NCBI GenBank assembly: GCA_019747455.1
Contig: JAIEQT010000073.1
Location: 1-6,193 of the forward strand
Length of the DNA stretch: 6,193 nt
From: Chitinophagaceae bacterium
GTDB taxonomy: Bacteria; Bacteroidota; Bacteroidia; Chitinophagales; Chitinophagaceae
Direction: 5' to 3'
Below the pieces are notes generated by a model. It worked only from the letters and a program-made list of their open reading frames with translations. It searched no databases and was not told the DNA's origin. Made by a program: the position numbers and the translations under genes. This document shows positions 1 to 6,193 of this stretch, piece by piece. Every line of letters begins with the position of its first letter. Within the stretch, counting starts at the first letter, position 1.

Positions 1-1731
1 AGGCTCATAAATACGCGCATAAATAGTTGCCCCATCACGCGCAGGAATCCCAACTACTTTGGCTTCTTTCCAGGCGTAAGCCTTAAACTCCTCACTCATG
101 GCCATAGTGGTTACCTGTTGTGGCTTTTTACCCGGAGCGTTTTCTTGAATGTATAATTCCCATGGCTTATTGATATAAGAATATCTGTATGCAATCCATT
201 TTTCATCCGGACTCATCGATACTTCATAGCCACCATCCATAGTAGTGATGCGCTCTTTGGCACTGCCGTCTATCTTCATTCTATACCAATGCTGTTTTCC
301 GGGATGTGTTTCATTGGTTAGCAAATACCAGTATTGTTTGTTTTTACTTAAAATAAGATCCTGCACTTCGTAGTTACCACTCGTAAGCGCTTTTTTTGTA
401 TTGGTATTGATATCATAAACATAGAGATGGGAATAACCGGTAGCTTCGCTTTGGAAGTAAAAAATACTGTTGTTTACCCAACCTGTTTTTGCTCCGAATG
501 CGCCAATACCGGGACCGCCAATCCAGGCATTATCACGCTGGCGATCGAGCAGTTTTAATTTTCCACTCACTGCATCTAACTGCATGATCCAACGATCTTT
601 ATTATCCTGCGAGCGTATATCAACAATCGCAAATGTTCCTGCATCATTCCAATAAGGCCCATTGATATTTACCCCACGAACCGGCGCTTTTTTTCCTTCA
701 TACTTTTTGGGATAGTCTTTTGCATAATCGGGCAAGTCGGTGATACCCGGTATGGAATCGATAGCCACCAACATCAGTGTATCTCTTTGTTTATCCCAAA
801 CATAAAAATCGGATTTGCCCAAAGGATTCCCCACTTTGGTTCTGGCCGGAATGTCCGTGGTATAACCACTCTCTGTTACATAATCCGGAACAATCGTGTT
901 CTTACCAGCAGTTGCAGGTGCCTGAAATAATCGATACGTTACAAAACGGGCATCCGGACTAATCTGCAAACCCTGCATAACTTTGTCACCTATGCCAATA
1001 GTTTTGAGGGTATCCATAAACTTCGGCGCCGTTTTATTGAAAGCATCGCGTTTTTCTCTTTTATCTTTTCTTTCTTTTAATACCTGAAACAAGGCGAGCT
1101 GTTGTTGCTGCAACCAACCATCTTGTGTTAGTGAAGAAGCGTTATTGCCTGTGCCTGTTGGCGGTATCCCGGGTGGACGTTGAAAGTTACCGCCACCTCT
1201 GCCACCGGCAAACGCAGTAGTAGCAACAGCTTCAGCACCACGGGTAATATTCGTAAGCTGAAGTGTAATACCTGTTTTGGTATGCCACCCGAATAAATTA
1301 TTATTTTTTAAATAGGCTATCCACTCATCATTTATGATGAATTTGGGTGACGATTCAACTTCTTCTGTTTGTGTAATACGGATGGTTTTATTGGTTTTGA
1401 TTTCAACCCAATACAAATCGCCGCGAAATACATATACCAATTGTGTTCCGGCAACATTATACACGCCATTATTGATAGCGTTTATTTTTGCCATATCCCA
1501 GGGGTTTGCCTTTTGTGGTGCCGCTGCCCCAACTGTATAACTGTATAATGAATCTGAAATATTTTTTTGCGGATTCCAATTAAAGAAAACCGTTTTATTG
1601 TCGTTGCCCCAAAATGCGTTTGATGGAGAAGTACCCATCCAACGGCTATCAGCCATTATTTTTTCTACCGTAAGTTGGGCTTGTGTAAATATGCCAACCA
1701 ATAAAGCAATAGCAAGCAGTATCTTTTTCAT
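1..1731 (-). CDS. S9 family peptidase (DPP IV-like), N-terminal 577 residues, 3' end outside window
   Basis: Secreted serine exopeptidase of the prolyl oligopeptidase/dipeptidyl peptidase IV family, expected to release short N-terminal peptides in the periplasm or outside the cell. The frame is open from the ATG at 1731 to base 1 and covers 577 residues. Residues 1-18 are a signal peptide (MKKILLAIALLVGIFTQA), with likely cleavage before Gln19. Residues of about 25-540 are repeated propeller strands as in the DPP IV N-terminal domain, for example the blade motif SEATGYSHLYVYD at 428-440 and SPDEKWIAYRYS at 507-518. Residues 560-577 (VGIPARDGATIYARIYEP) are the usual lead-in to the alpha/beta-hydrolase domain. 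That domain, with the catalytic Ser, Asp and His, lies beyond the window, so activity cannot be judged. Odd feature: a Gly/Pro-rich insertion at 174-200 followed by a Lys/Arg-rich stretch at 219-229. Exact substrate specificity (di- or tripeptidyl) is unknown. Family assignment is firm. Confidence 0.88.
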   Translation of the reverse strand, partial: MKKILLAIALLVGIFTQAQLTVEKIMADSRWMGTSPSNAFWGNDNKTVFFNWNPQKNISDSLYSYTVGAAAPQKANPWDMAKINAINNGVYNVAGTQLVYVFRGDLYWVEIKTNKTIRITQTEEVESSPKFIINDEWIAYLKNNNLFGWHTKTGITLQLTNITRGAEAVATTAFAGGRGGGNFQRPPGIPPTGTGNNASSLTQDGWLQQQQLALFQVLKERKDKREKRDAFNKTAPKFMDTLKTIGIGDKVMQGLQISPDARFVTYRLFQAPATAGKNTIVPDYVTESGYTTDIPARTKVGNPLGKSDFYVWDKQRDTLMLVAIDSIPGITDLPDYAKDYPKKYEGKKAPVRGVNINGPYWNDAGTFAIVDIRSQDNKDRWIMQLDAVSGKLKLLDRQRDNAWIGGPGIGAFGAKTGWVNNSIFYFQSEATGYSHLYVYDINTNTKKALTSGNYEVQDLILSKNKQYWYLLTNETHPGKQHWYRMKIDGSAKERITTMDGGYEVSMSPDEKWIAYRYSYINKPWELYIQENAPGKKPQQVTTMAMSEEFKAYAWKEAKVVGIPARDGATIYARIYEP

Positions 1732-1748
1732 AGCATTTAATTGAGCCA

Positions 1749-1780
1749 TAAATCTATTGCAAAGCTCCGACTATAAAAAA
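1749..1780 (-). promoter_or_regulatory. Possible Bacteroidota-type promoter for the S9 peptidase gene
   Basis: Read on the minus strand, TAGATTTA (1756 to 1749) matches seven of eight bases of the Bacteroidota -7 element TAnnTTTG. A TTTT lies 20 bases upstream (1780 to 1777), where the -33 TTTG would be expected. The start codon would be only 17 bases downstream of the -7 box, giving a very short leader. Such AT-rich matches arise easily by chance. Confidence 0.22.
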
Positions 1781-1806
1781 GAACCGCTTGCTATTTATAT
1801 AAACGG
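1775..1806 (-). terminator. Possible intrinsic terminator after the TonB-dependent receptor gene
   Basis: On the minus strand, CCGTTT (1806 to 1801) can pair with AAGCGG (1789 to 1784), giving six pairs with one G-T wobble around an 11-base loop. The stem is followed at once by TTCTTTTTT (1783 to 1775). It lies 17 bases past the receptor stop codon, the expected place for a terminator. The stem is short, so it may be weak or leaky, allowing some read-through into the peptidase gene. Confidence 0.4.
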
Positions 1807-1822
1807 GTGAAAAAGTTTCTAC

Positions 1823-4033
1823 CTATAACTTAAATCCAACAGATATGAAAAATGTTCTTCCGTCTGCCGGCATAGCACCCGGACCGGGATACCCTCCTGC
1901 TCTTCTTGTAAAATATCGGGCGTCAAAAAGATTATTTAATCCTGCTTTTATATTCAGCTGTTTAGAAAACTTATAGGTAGCCGTTAGATCGGTAACGGTA
2001 TAAGAAGGAATGAGTCCTGTATTTCCATTGGCAGATGGCACTACGGTATTATTCGCATCACTAAATGTTTCACCAACATAGCTTAGTTGTGCCGTTAATA
2101 AGAGGCCTTTATAGCCTGCCGTAATACCACCTCTAAAAATAGTTTCGGGAGCATTTTCTACGCGTTTATCTTTCGTGCTGGCATCCTTATGATCACCACT
2201 GTATCTGGCATCTGTATAAGCATACGATCCAAATATGAGTAGGTCGGTTTTGGTACTTTGTGTAAACACTTTAATAGGATTGAATTCTACATATCCTTCA
2301 AACCCCTTGCTGGTACTGGCTCCAACATTGGTGATGAGTCGATAGCTGGCTCCCGTTGGCGTAATGGTACCTACTCTGTTATTGTACTGTAGATAGAAAA
2401 TACTAAGATCAAATTGAACAACACCATTCAGCTTGCTCCTATAACCCAAGTCTATATTATATCCTTTTGCGTCTTTCAAATCCGGATCAACAATATCCGT
2501 AGTTGGTGGTGCTTGTAGGTTTGCAAATTGTATGGGGCGGTATGCCTGAGAAATATTTCCATATAGTTCTGTTGATTTTCCAATATGATATTCGGCTCCG
2601 ATTCCGCCTAACCAAAAACTTCTGCTTCGTGTTATATCTTGCAAGGTTATTTCAGCCCCGCTCGAAGTATAACCATTTCTTCCTGTAGCAGATCCTTCCA
2701 GCCATTCATATCGAACCCCCGGAATAATCAACAGTTTATTAGCGATCCGCAACACCGTTTCTGCAAATGCAGCCGCATTCCTGGAATTGAACCGAATATC
2801 CCTTGGATAAGAGCCCAATACTGTTACATCATAATCGGTGCCTGTAGTACCTTTTCCATCGGCCTGTCTGGTAGTAGTGCCGGTGTACAATCTAATACCG
2901 GCTGAAAAAGTATTATTCATTTTCCCCAAGCGGTAATCAGTAATGAACCTGCTTTCTAGTCCGTAATTTTTGTATTGATCGAGATTAACTACACGATTAT
3001 TATACGTTAGTGTAGCAGGATTGATACTATCTCTTGTTGTAATCGATTGTAAAAAACCTACACTGTTTCTATCGCCGATGGTTCCAAATAATTTCGTGTT
3101 GATGCGAGTATGTGCATTGATTTGATAGTTGGCAATGAGCGCCGGTGTAGTCCAGGTAATATCAAACCAATTTCGGCTTCTAAAACTCTGTTGTGCATTT
3201 TCCGGTATTTGTGCGTCTGTTAAACCTCCGGGTTGCTGGCTGTGCATATTCGAGCGCATGATCTCTGCGGTTAACGAAAATTTCGAACTGAACGCATAGC
3301 TAACTGTAGCAAAACCCGCATTGGTATAAAAGCTACTATTTTCTCTCCAGCCGTTTCCATTTCTGTGATCAAAGAATGAGTAGTAATGTAGTTTACCTTT
3401 TTTACCGCCAATAGCATTGTAACTATTGAATAATGCATTACTACCGATTGTTTGCTGAGATTCGATTTCAATCTCTTTGCTCATATCACTTCCATTACGT
3501 AAAATATAATTTACCATACCACCAAATTGAGGTCCGTATTGCAACGCGCCTTGTCCGCGTACAATTTCAATTCTTTGTACGGCTTGCAATTGTGGATTAT
3601 AATAGGCTTCAGGATATCCAAACGGATCTGCTGCAATATCATATCCATTTTGTCGAACATTAAATTCCCAACTTCTGTTCGGACTCAAGCCTCTTGCAGC
3701 TATACCAATTTGAATACCACTGGGGTCGCTTTCCCAAATATGAATACCGGGAACCTTTGCAAGTACCTGGCGCATATTATTATTTACAATATTTCCCTGT
3801 ACATTATCTAAAACAATCAAGGCGCTTTTTTTGCCGGCATAAATATTCGTTCCAACAATTTCAGGCATTTGTTGATAATCGCTTTTACTGTTTTTTCCCA
3901 CTACGGTGATATCAGGCAGATAGTTAGTAGCACCGGTATCGCGTAGCGGCGTTTTAAGTTTTGTTTGCGCATAGCCGATTGCTGTCCCTAACAATAGCAA
4001 GCTAAAAACACTAATTATTTTTTTTGTTTCCAT
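1823..4033 (-). CDS. TonB-dependent outer-membrane receptor, FecA-like (ferric citrate/ferric chelate uptake)
   Basis: A 736-residue outer-membrane beta-barrel transporter, powered by TonB-ExbBD, that imports a ferric chelate. Residues 1-22 are a signal peptide ending GYA, with cleavage before Gln23. A TonB box-like segment (DITVVG) is at 41-46. The plug covers about 60-185 and carries VPGIHIWESDPSGIQIGIAARG at about 94-114, RQNGYDIAADPFGYPEAYY at 127-145 and RIEIVRGQGALQYGPQFGG at 154-172. These strings closely follow the FecA branch. The barrel fills the rest and ends in NLFDARYFTRR, a GYPGPG motif and FFISVGFKL. Only about 35 residues separate the signal peptide from the plug, so the N-terminal signalling domain of E. 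coli FecA is absent and surface signalling through a FecI/FecR pair is not expected. No carboxypeptidase-like N-terminal domain is present either. The substrate is inferred from similarity; another siderophore is possible. The start at 4033 directly precedes a good signal peptide. Confidence 0.9.
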   Translation of the reverse strand: METKKIISVFSLLLLGTAIGYAQTKLKTPLRDTGATNYLPDITVVGKNSKSDYQQMPEIVGTNIYAGKKSALIVLDNVQGNIVNNNMRQVLAKVPGIHIWESDPSGIQIGIAARGLSPNRSWEFNVRQNGYDIAADPFGYPEAYYNPQLQAVQRIEIVRGQGALQYGPQFGGMVNYILRNGSDMSKEIEIESQQTIGSNALFNSYNAIGGKKGKLHYYSFFDHRNGNGWRENSSFYTNAGFATVSYAFSSKFSLTAEIMRSNMHSQQPGGLTDAQIPENAQQSFRSRNWFDITWTTPALIANYQINAHTRINTKLFGTIGDRNSVGFLQSITTRDSINPATLTYNNRVVNLDQYKNYGLESRFITDYRLGKMNNTFSAGIRLYTGTTTRQADGKGTTGTDYDVTVLGSYPRDIRFNSRNAAAFAETVLRIANKLLIIPGVRYEWLEGSATGRNGYTSSGAEITLQDITRSRSFWLGGIGAEYHIGKSTELYGNISQAYRPIQFANLQAPPTTDIVDPDLKDAKGYNIDLGYRSKLNGVVQFDLSIFYLQYNNRVGTITPTGASYRLITNVGASTSKGFEGYVEFNPIKVFTQSTKTDLLIFGSYAYTDARYSGDHKDASTKDKRVENAPETIFRGGITAGYKGLLLTAQLSYVGETFSDANNTVVPSANGNTGLIPSYTVTDLTATYKFSKQLNIKAGLNNLFDARYFTRRAGGYPGPGAMPADGRTFFISVGFKL

Positions 4034-4136
4034 GTGAATGTTTGAGGGTGCAAATTGCTTCGCTTACCCGCATTATGCCTTACGCAAAGGGAAATTGCAT
4101 TTATACATTCAGGAAAAAAATAGGCGTGAACGAATA
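4034..4136 (-). promoter_or_regulatory. Promoter/leader region of the receptor gene
   Basis: This is the 103-base gap between nadD and the receptor gene. On the minus strand GCAATTTG followed by CACC (4058 to 4047) resembles a Bacteroidota -7 element, but matches only the TTTG part well. The nearest TTTG upstream (4088 to 4085) is 26 bases away, longer than usual. Also present are a 9-base palindrome GCATTATGC (4070-4078) and two copies of CTTAC 16 bases apart (4063-4067 and 4079-4083), a possible operator. No clear Fur-like sequence and no Shine-Dalgarno sequence is visible in this gap. The exact promoter is uncertain. Confidence 0.3.
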
Positions 4137-4145
4137 CTATTTATA
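4117..4145 (-). terminator. Weak AT-rich hairpin with T-tract at the end of nadD
   Basis: On the minus strand AAATAG, which contains the nadD stop codon, can pair with CTATTT across a 13-base loop, and further T residues follow. The stem has only one G-C pair in six, so it is thermodynamically poor. It is listed because its position and T-tract fit a terminator; it may have no function. Confidence 0.2.
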
Positions 4146-4706
4146 ATAATTGTTCTCTTCGATATAGGCCCGAACATTTTCAGGAACTAAATAGCGAATC
4201 GTTTTACCGGCTTTTAGTGTTTCTCTGATATAGGTTGCCGATATAGTAAGCTGCGGCGCATCAAGCACATGTAGTTTGGTGCCATGTGTTTCTGTAACGG
4301 GAAAGCCCGGACGGATATATACGATAAAAGGATACGATTTAATAAGGATGTTGGCGTTTTTCCATTTGGGTAAGTTTTGGAAACCGTCGCTCCCCATCAA
4401 TATCGCGAATTCATGTTGTGGATATTTTTCTGTTAAATAGGCCAATGTATCTATTGTATAGGATGGCTTCGGTAATTTGAATTCTATATCTGAAACTTTT
4501 AATCGCGGATCATCTTCTACCGCCAATTGAACTAAGTGAAGTCTGTCGTATTCATTAAGTAAACTTGCTTCTGCCTTGAAGGGATTATGGGGAGAAACAA
4601 CCAACCAAACCTGGGTATAGTCTGTATGATTGGCCACATGGGAAGCAATTATTAAATGGCCTGAGTGGATGGGGTTAAAAGATCCGAAATACAGCGCAAC
4701 TTTCAT
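4137..4706 (-). CDS. nadD: Nicotinate-nucleotide adenylyltransferase NadD
   Basis: Cytoplasmic enzyme of NAD synthesis that joins nicotinate mononucleotide and ATP to give nicotinate adenine dinucleotide and pyrophosphate. The 189 residues are the normal length for the family. The nucleotidyltransferase signature is GSFNPIHSGH at 8-17, the form of (H/T)xGH that binds ATP phosphates. SPHNPFK at 38-44, PSYTIDTL at 81-88 and GSDGFQNLPKWK at 105-116 are the substrate-binding strings seen in NadD. The second ATP motif is ISATYIRE at 155-162. The start follows the feoA stop by 23 bases with no Shine-Dalgarno sequence, as is common in Bacteroidota, and the first residues MKVALYFGSF fit the family start exactly. 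It is probably transcribed with feoA. No residue known to be essential is missing. Confidence 0.95.
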   Translation of the reverse strand: MKVALYFGSFNPIHSGHLIIASHVANHTDYTQVWLVVSPHNPFKAEASLLNEYDRLHLVQLAVEDDPRLKVSDIEFKLPKPSYTIDTLAYLTEKYPQHEFAILMGSDGFQNLPKWKNANILIKSYPFIVYIRPGFPVTETHGTKLHVLDAPQLTISATYIRETLKAGKTIRYLVPENVRAYIEENNYYK

Positions 4707-4713
4707 CTAAAAT

Positions 4714-4726
4714 ATTGATAATCAAT
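4714..4726. promoter_or_regulatory. 13-base perfect palindrome between feoA and nadD, weakly Fur-like
   Basis: ATTGAT-A-ATCAAT is a perfect inverted repeat around one base, filling most of the 23-base feoA-nadD gap. Aligned by its centre to the 19-base E. coli Fur consensus, I count 13 identical positions including the core TGATAATCA. It could be an operator, a weak RNA hairpin affecting nadD translation, or chance in AT-rich DNA. A position inside a likely operon is unusual for a Fur operator. Confidence 0.25.
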
Positions 4727-4729
4727 TAT

Positions 4730-4960
4730 TTATGGGTTATCTGGCTCTATAAAAATACTATTTGCTTCACTTAATCTTAAACTAAGGGTATAGCCTGATA
4801 CGGAAATAGAAATTGGGTCGCCAAGCGGAGCTATTTGTTCTACTTTCACAGATTCGCCAGGAATACAGCCCATTTCCATGAGCTTTATAAAGATTTCATC
4901 TTTTTCAAAAGAGTTAATAATTCCCTGTTCTCCGGCTTCTAATTCAGACAATCGCTTCAT
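4730..4960 (-). CDS. feoA: FeoA family protein (ferrous iron transport accessory)
   Basis: Small cytoplasmic SH3-like protein that normally binds the FeoB GTPase/permease and supports Fe(II) uptake. With the start at 4960 it has 76 residues, the usual FeoA length. It begins MKRLSELEAGEQGII and carries the family core LMEMGCIPGESVKV at 27-40, then APLGDPISISVSGYTLSLR at 44-62. The frame is open upstream to another ATG at 5053, but the extra 31 residues match no FeoA feature and would overlap the start of ybeY, so the inner start is preferred. On the minus strand TACCTTTA (4985 to 4978) is a seven-of-eight match to the Bacteroidota -7 box, 17 bases before this start, without a matching -33. No feoB is present on either side in this window, so it is a solitary FeoA here. 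It precedes nadD by 23 bases. Confidence 0.88.
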   Translation of the reverse strand: MKRLSELEAGEQGIINSFEKDEIFIKLMEMGCIPGESVKVEQIAPLGDPISISVSGYTLSLRLSEANSIFIEPDNP

Positions 4961-5026
4961 TGGTTCTGTTAATTCTGTAAAGGTAAATAGCGCCGAATTG
5001 GTTTTGTTACGAATTTTGGAGTAATC
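4961..5026. promoter_or_regulatory. Divergent intergenic region between feoA and ybeY
   Basis: This 66-base gap must hold the promoters of both divergent units. Leftward, TACCTTTA on the minus strand (4985 to 4978) is a candidate -7 box for feoA. Rightward, GAATTTTG (5011-5018) is a near match to TAnnTTTG but sits only eight bases before the ybeY start. No convincing -33 TTTG was found for either. GGAG at 5018-5021, five bases before the ybeY ATG, is the clearest Shine-Dalgarno-like sequence seen upstream of a gene in this window and supports the ybeY start. Confidence 0.35.
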
Positions 5027-5470
5027 ATGCAAAACAAACAAGTTTATTTTCATTATGCCGATGCCAGGCCGGCTTTTCCGAACAAAAAATTATTACGGGT
5101 CTTTATTCCGCGCATTTTTAAAAAAGAAGGTAAGAAACTCGAAAGCCTTGCTTTTGTGTTTTGTTCTGATGCCTACCTGTTAGAAATAAATAAACAGTTT
5201 CTAGATCATGATTATTACACTGATATTATCAGTTTCGATTTATCGGAACCTAAATCAGGATTTATTTCAGGGGAAATATATATCAGTTCCGAGAGAGTTC
5301 GTGAAAACGCGAGAGAAATGGGACTTTCTTTTGGGGAAGAAATGACAAGGGTGCTTTTCCATGGGGCTCTTCATTTATGCGGATACCGAGATAAGAAAAA
5401 ATCAGAAATTGCGCAAATGCGGGCTAAAGAAGACGAATTTTTAAAATTATTTGCGAAATATATAGTTTAA
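5027..5470 (+). CDS. ybeY: Endoribonuclease YbeY (rRNA maturation factor)
   Basis: Metal-dependent single-strand RNase that takes part in 16S rRNA 3'-end processing and 70S ribosome quality control in the cytoplasm. The 147 residues match the family length. The fold-specific string DHDYYTDIISFDLSE is at 60-74 and GEIYISSERV at 82-91. The metal motif, usually HGxLHLxGYDH, reads HGALHLCGYRD here: His112 and His116 are kept, but the third ligand position (six residues after His116) is Asp122 instead of His. This variant, followed by a Lys-rich turn and MRAKEDEF, is what I recall from Bacteroidota homologues, so it is probably functional. The start at 5027 has GGAG five bases upstream. The stop overlaps the ATG of the next gene by one base. 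Confidence 0.95.
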   Translation: MQNKQVYFHYADARPAFPNKKLLRVFIPRIFKKEGKKLESLAFVFCSDAYLLEINKQFLDHDYYTDIISFDLSEPKSGFISGEIYISSERVRENAREMGLSFGEEMTRVLFHGALHLCGYRDKKKSEIAQMRAKEDEFLKLFAKYIV

Positions 5471-6147
5471 TGCTTTTACAAATTAGTAAAGTTCTATTTT
5501 TATCTTTGTTTTTTCATTTTTTGGGCATCTCCCAAGAAACAGGATCTGTAGATTTTGACGATCGACCTTTTCAGCTTACTATCAAAAAAAGATCTTTTAT
5601 TCTGGATCGGCTAGACGCTTATGAGGCTTATAAAATTGCTTTGCCCGAGGAAAAAGAGTTTTTATACTGGAGCAACTTTGCACGTTTGTTTCCACAAAAC
5701 TTTAGAGATAGTGTAGTGATCCCATTCTTAGAATGGCAACCCAGATTAAAAGGAACTTATGCGAACTCGCTTTTAAAAGACTTGCTGAACCAAAAGCCGT
5801 TAACTTTCTTAGAACCTTATCTGCCCTTAACAGAAGCAGCAAGAACCCATGCTTCAGATTTAGCCAGACTCAAAACCGGGACAATTAGTCATAAATCTTC
5901 TGATGGCCGAGGCTTTTCAAATAGAATGAAAGACAAGGGTATTAAGTATTGTTATGCTGAAAATATTGCTGAATCACCCCAAAACAGTCTCGTAGCGCTC
6001 TTATTATTGTATTTAGATATTAATGTGCCTAGTCTTGGCCATAGATACAACTTGTTCAACCCAAGCTATACCCAAGTAGGGGTTGGTGTTTCCAGGCGAG
6101 CAAACCAACAACTGGTGGTAGTGCAAGATTTTGCTTGTAGTCAGTAG
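5470..6147 (+). CDS. Secreted CAP (SCP/PR-1) domain protein
   Basis: A 225-residue exported protein of the cysteine-rich secretory/antigen 5/PR-1 superfamily; the biochemical role of bacterial members is mostly unknown. Residues 1-21 form a signal peptide (one Lys, then a Leu/Phe-rich core), with cleavage near GIS-Q. The CAP domain spans about 66-225: an opening helix around YWSNFARLFPQNF (66-78), then LTEAARTHASDLA (120-132), His141, AENIAE with Glu164 (163-168), GHRYNLFNPSYTQVGVGVS with His191 (190-208) and closing VVVQDFA (216-222). His141, Glu164 and His191 correspond to three of the four CAP cavity residues. The fourth, an acidic residue before GHR, is unclear (Asp183 is a candidate). 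Only Cys161 and Cys223 occur, so the eukaryotic disulfide pattern is absent. TAATG at 5468-5472 makes it overlap ybeY by one base, suggesting translation by re-initiation. Confidence 0.85.
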   Translation: MLLQISKVLFLSLFFHFLGISQETGSVDFDDRPFQLTIKKRSFILDRLDAYEAYKIALPEEKEFLYWSNFARLFPQNFRDSVVIPFLEWQPRLKGTYANSLLKDLLNQKPLTFLEPYLPLTEAARTHASDLARLKTGTISHKSSDGRGFSNRMKDKGIKYCYAENIAESPQNSLVALLLLYLDINVPSLGHRYNLFNPSYTQVGVGVSRRANQQLVVVQDFACSQ

Positions 6148-6170
6148 GCAATGTTCCACGGATCCCTGTT

Positions 6171-6193
6171 CCCCCCAGAAACATTTTTTGGGG
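6171..6193 (+). terminator. Possible hairpin terminator after the CAP gene, cut by window end
   Basis: Starting 23 bases after the CAP stop codon, CCCCAGAA (6173-6180) can pair with TTTTGGGG (6186-6193) with one G-T wobble around a five-base loop. This makes an eight-pair stem. The window ends at the stem base, so a following T-tract cannot be seen. Position and stem strength fit a terminator for the ybeY-CAP unit. Confidence 0.35.

Noticed and set aside
470..1540. Three plus-strand open frames of 61-68 codons
   Set aside because: They lie antisense within the S9 peptidase gene and encode no recognisable domain; the minus-strand frame has clear signal peptide and propeller motifs.
2503..3909. 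Several short plus-strand frames and one minus-strand frame (3271-3471)
   Set aside because: All are shadows inside the TonB-dependent receptor gene, whose plug and barrel motifs run unbroken through this stretch.
4961..5053. Upstream extension of feoA to an ATG at 5053, adding 31 residues
   Set aside because: The added residues resemble nothing in FeoA proteins, they would overlap the start of ybeY, and the inner ATG at 4960 gives the standard family length.
5027..6147. Idea of a new defence or mobile system in this region
   Set aside because: No integrase, transposase, nuclease-effector pair, repeats or composition shift was seen; every gene falls into a known family.
6151..6193. ATG at 6151 opening a frame to the window end (MFHGSLFPPETFFG)
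   Set aside because: Only 14 codons are visible, with no family resemblance, and it overlaps the hairpin that looks like a terminator. It cannot be excluded as the start of a next gene.

Overview
The window looks like chromosomal DNA of a member of the Bacteroidota, most plausibly a Chitinophagaceae-type organism. Three things point there: a moderately AT-rich base composition, start codons mostly lacking a clear Shine-Dalgarno sequence, and protein family versions typical of the phylum (a FecA-type receptor with no signalling domain, a YbeY with Asp in place of its third metal-binding His, and a secreted DPP IV-type S9 peptidase). The genus assignment is inference. No RNA gene, insertion sequence, CRISPR array or phage gene was seen.

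Layout. The minus strand carries, in transcription order from right to left: feoA (4960 to 4730), nadD (4706 to 4137), a FecA-like TonB-dependent receptor (4033 to 1823), and an S9 peptidase (1731 to beyond base 1). The peptidase is cut by the window edge before its catalytic domain. The plus strand carries ybeY (5027-5470) and, with a stop/start overlap, a secreted CAP-domain protein (5470-6147). feoA and ybeY diverge from a 66-base gap. The last 46 bases hold a possible hairpin terminator.

How the genes relate. feoA and nadD are 23 bases apart and are probably co-transcribed. ybeY and the CAP gene share the bases TAATG and are probably translationally coupled. The receptor and the peptidase have the same orientation and are 91 bases apart, with a terminator-like hairpin between them, so they may be separate units. 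Two of the six genes concern iron: FeoA (Fe(II) transport accessory) and the FecA-like receptor (Fe(III)-citrate or similar chelate). The gap between feoA and nadD contains a 13-base palindrome with some resemblance to a Fur site. NadD (NAD synthesis) and YbeY (rRNA maturation) are housekeeping genes.

Overall this is an ordinary housekeeping and nutrient-uptake region. I see no convincing undescribed system. The points worth checking are the solitary feoA with its palindrome, the coupling of a secreted CAP protein to ybeY, and a low-complexity insertion in the peptidase propeller.
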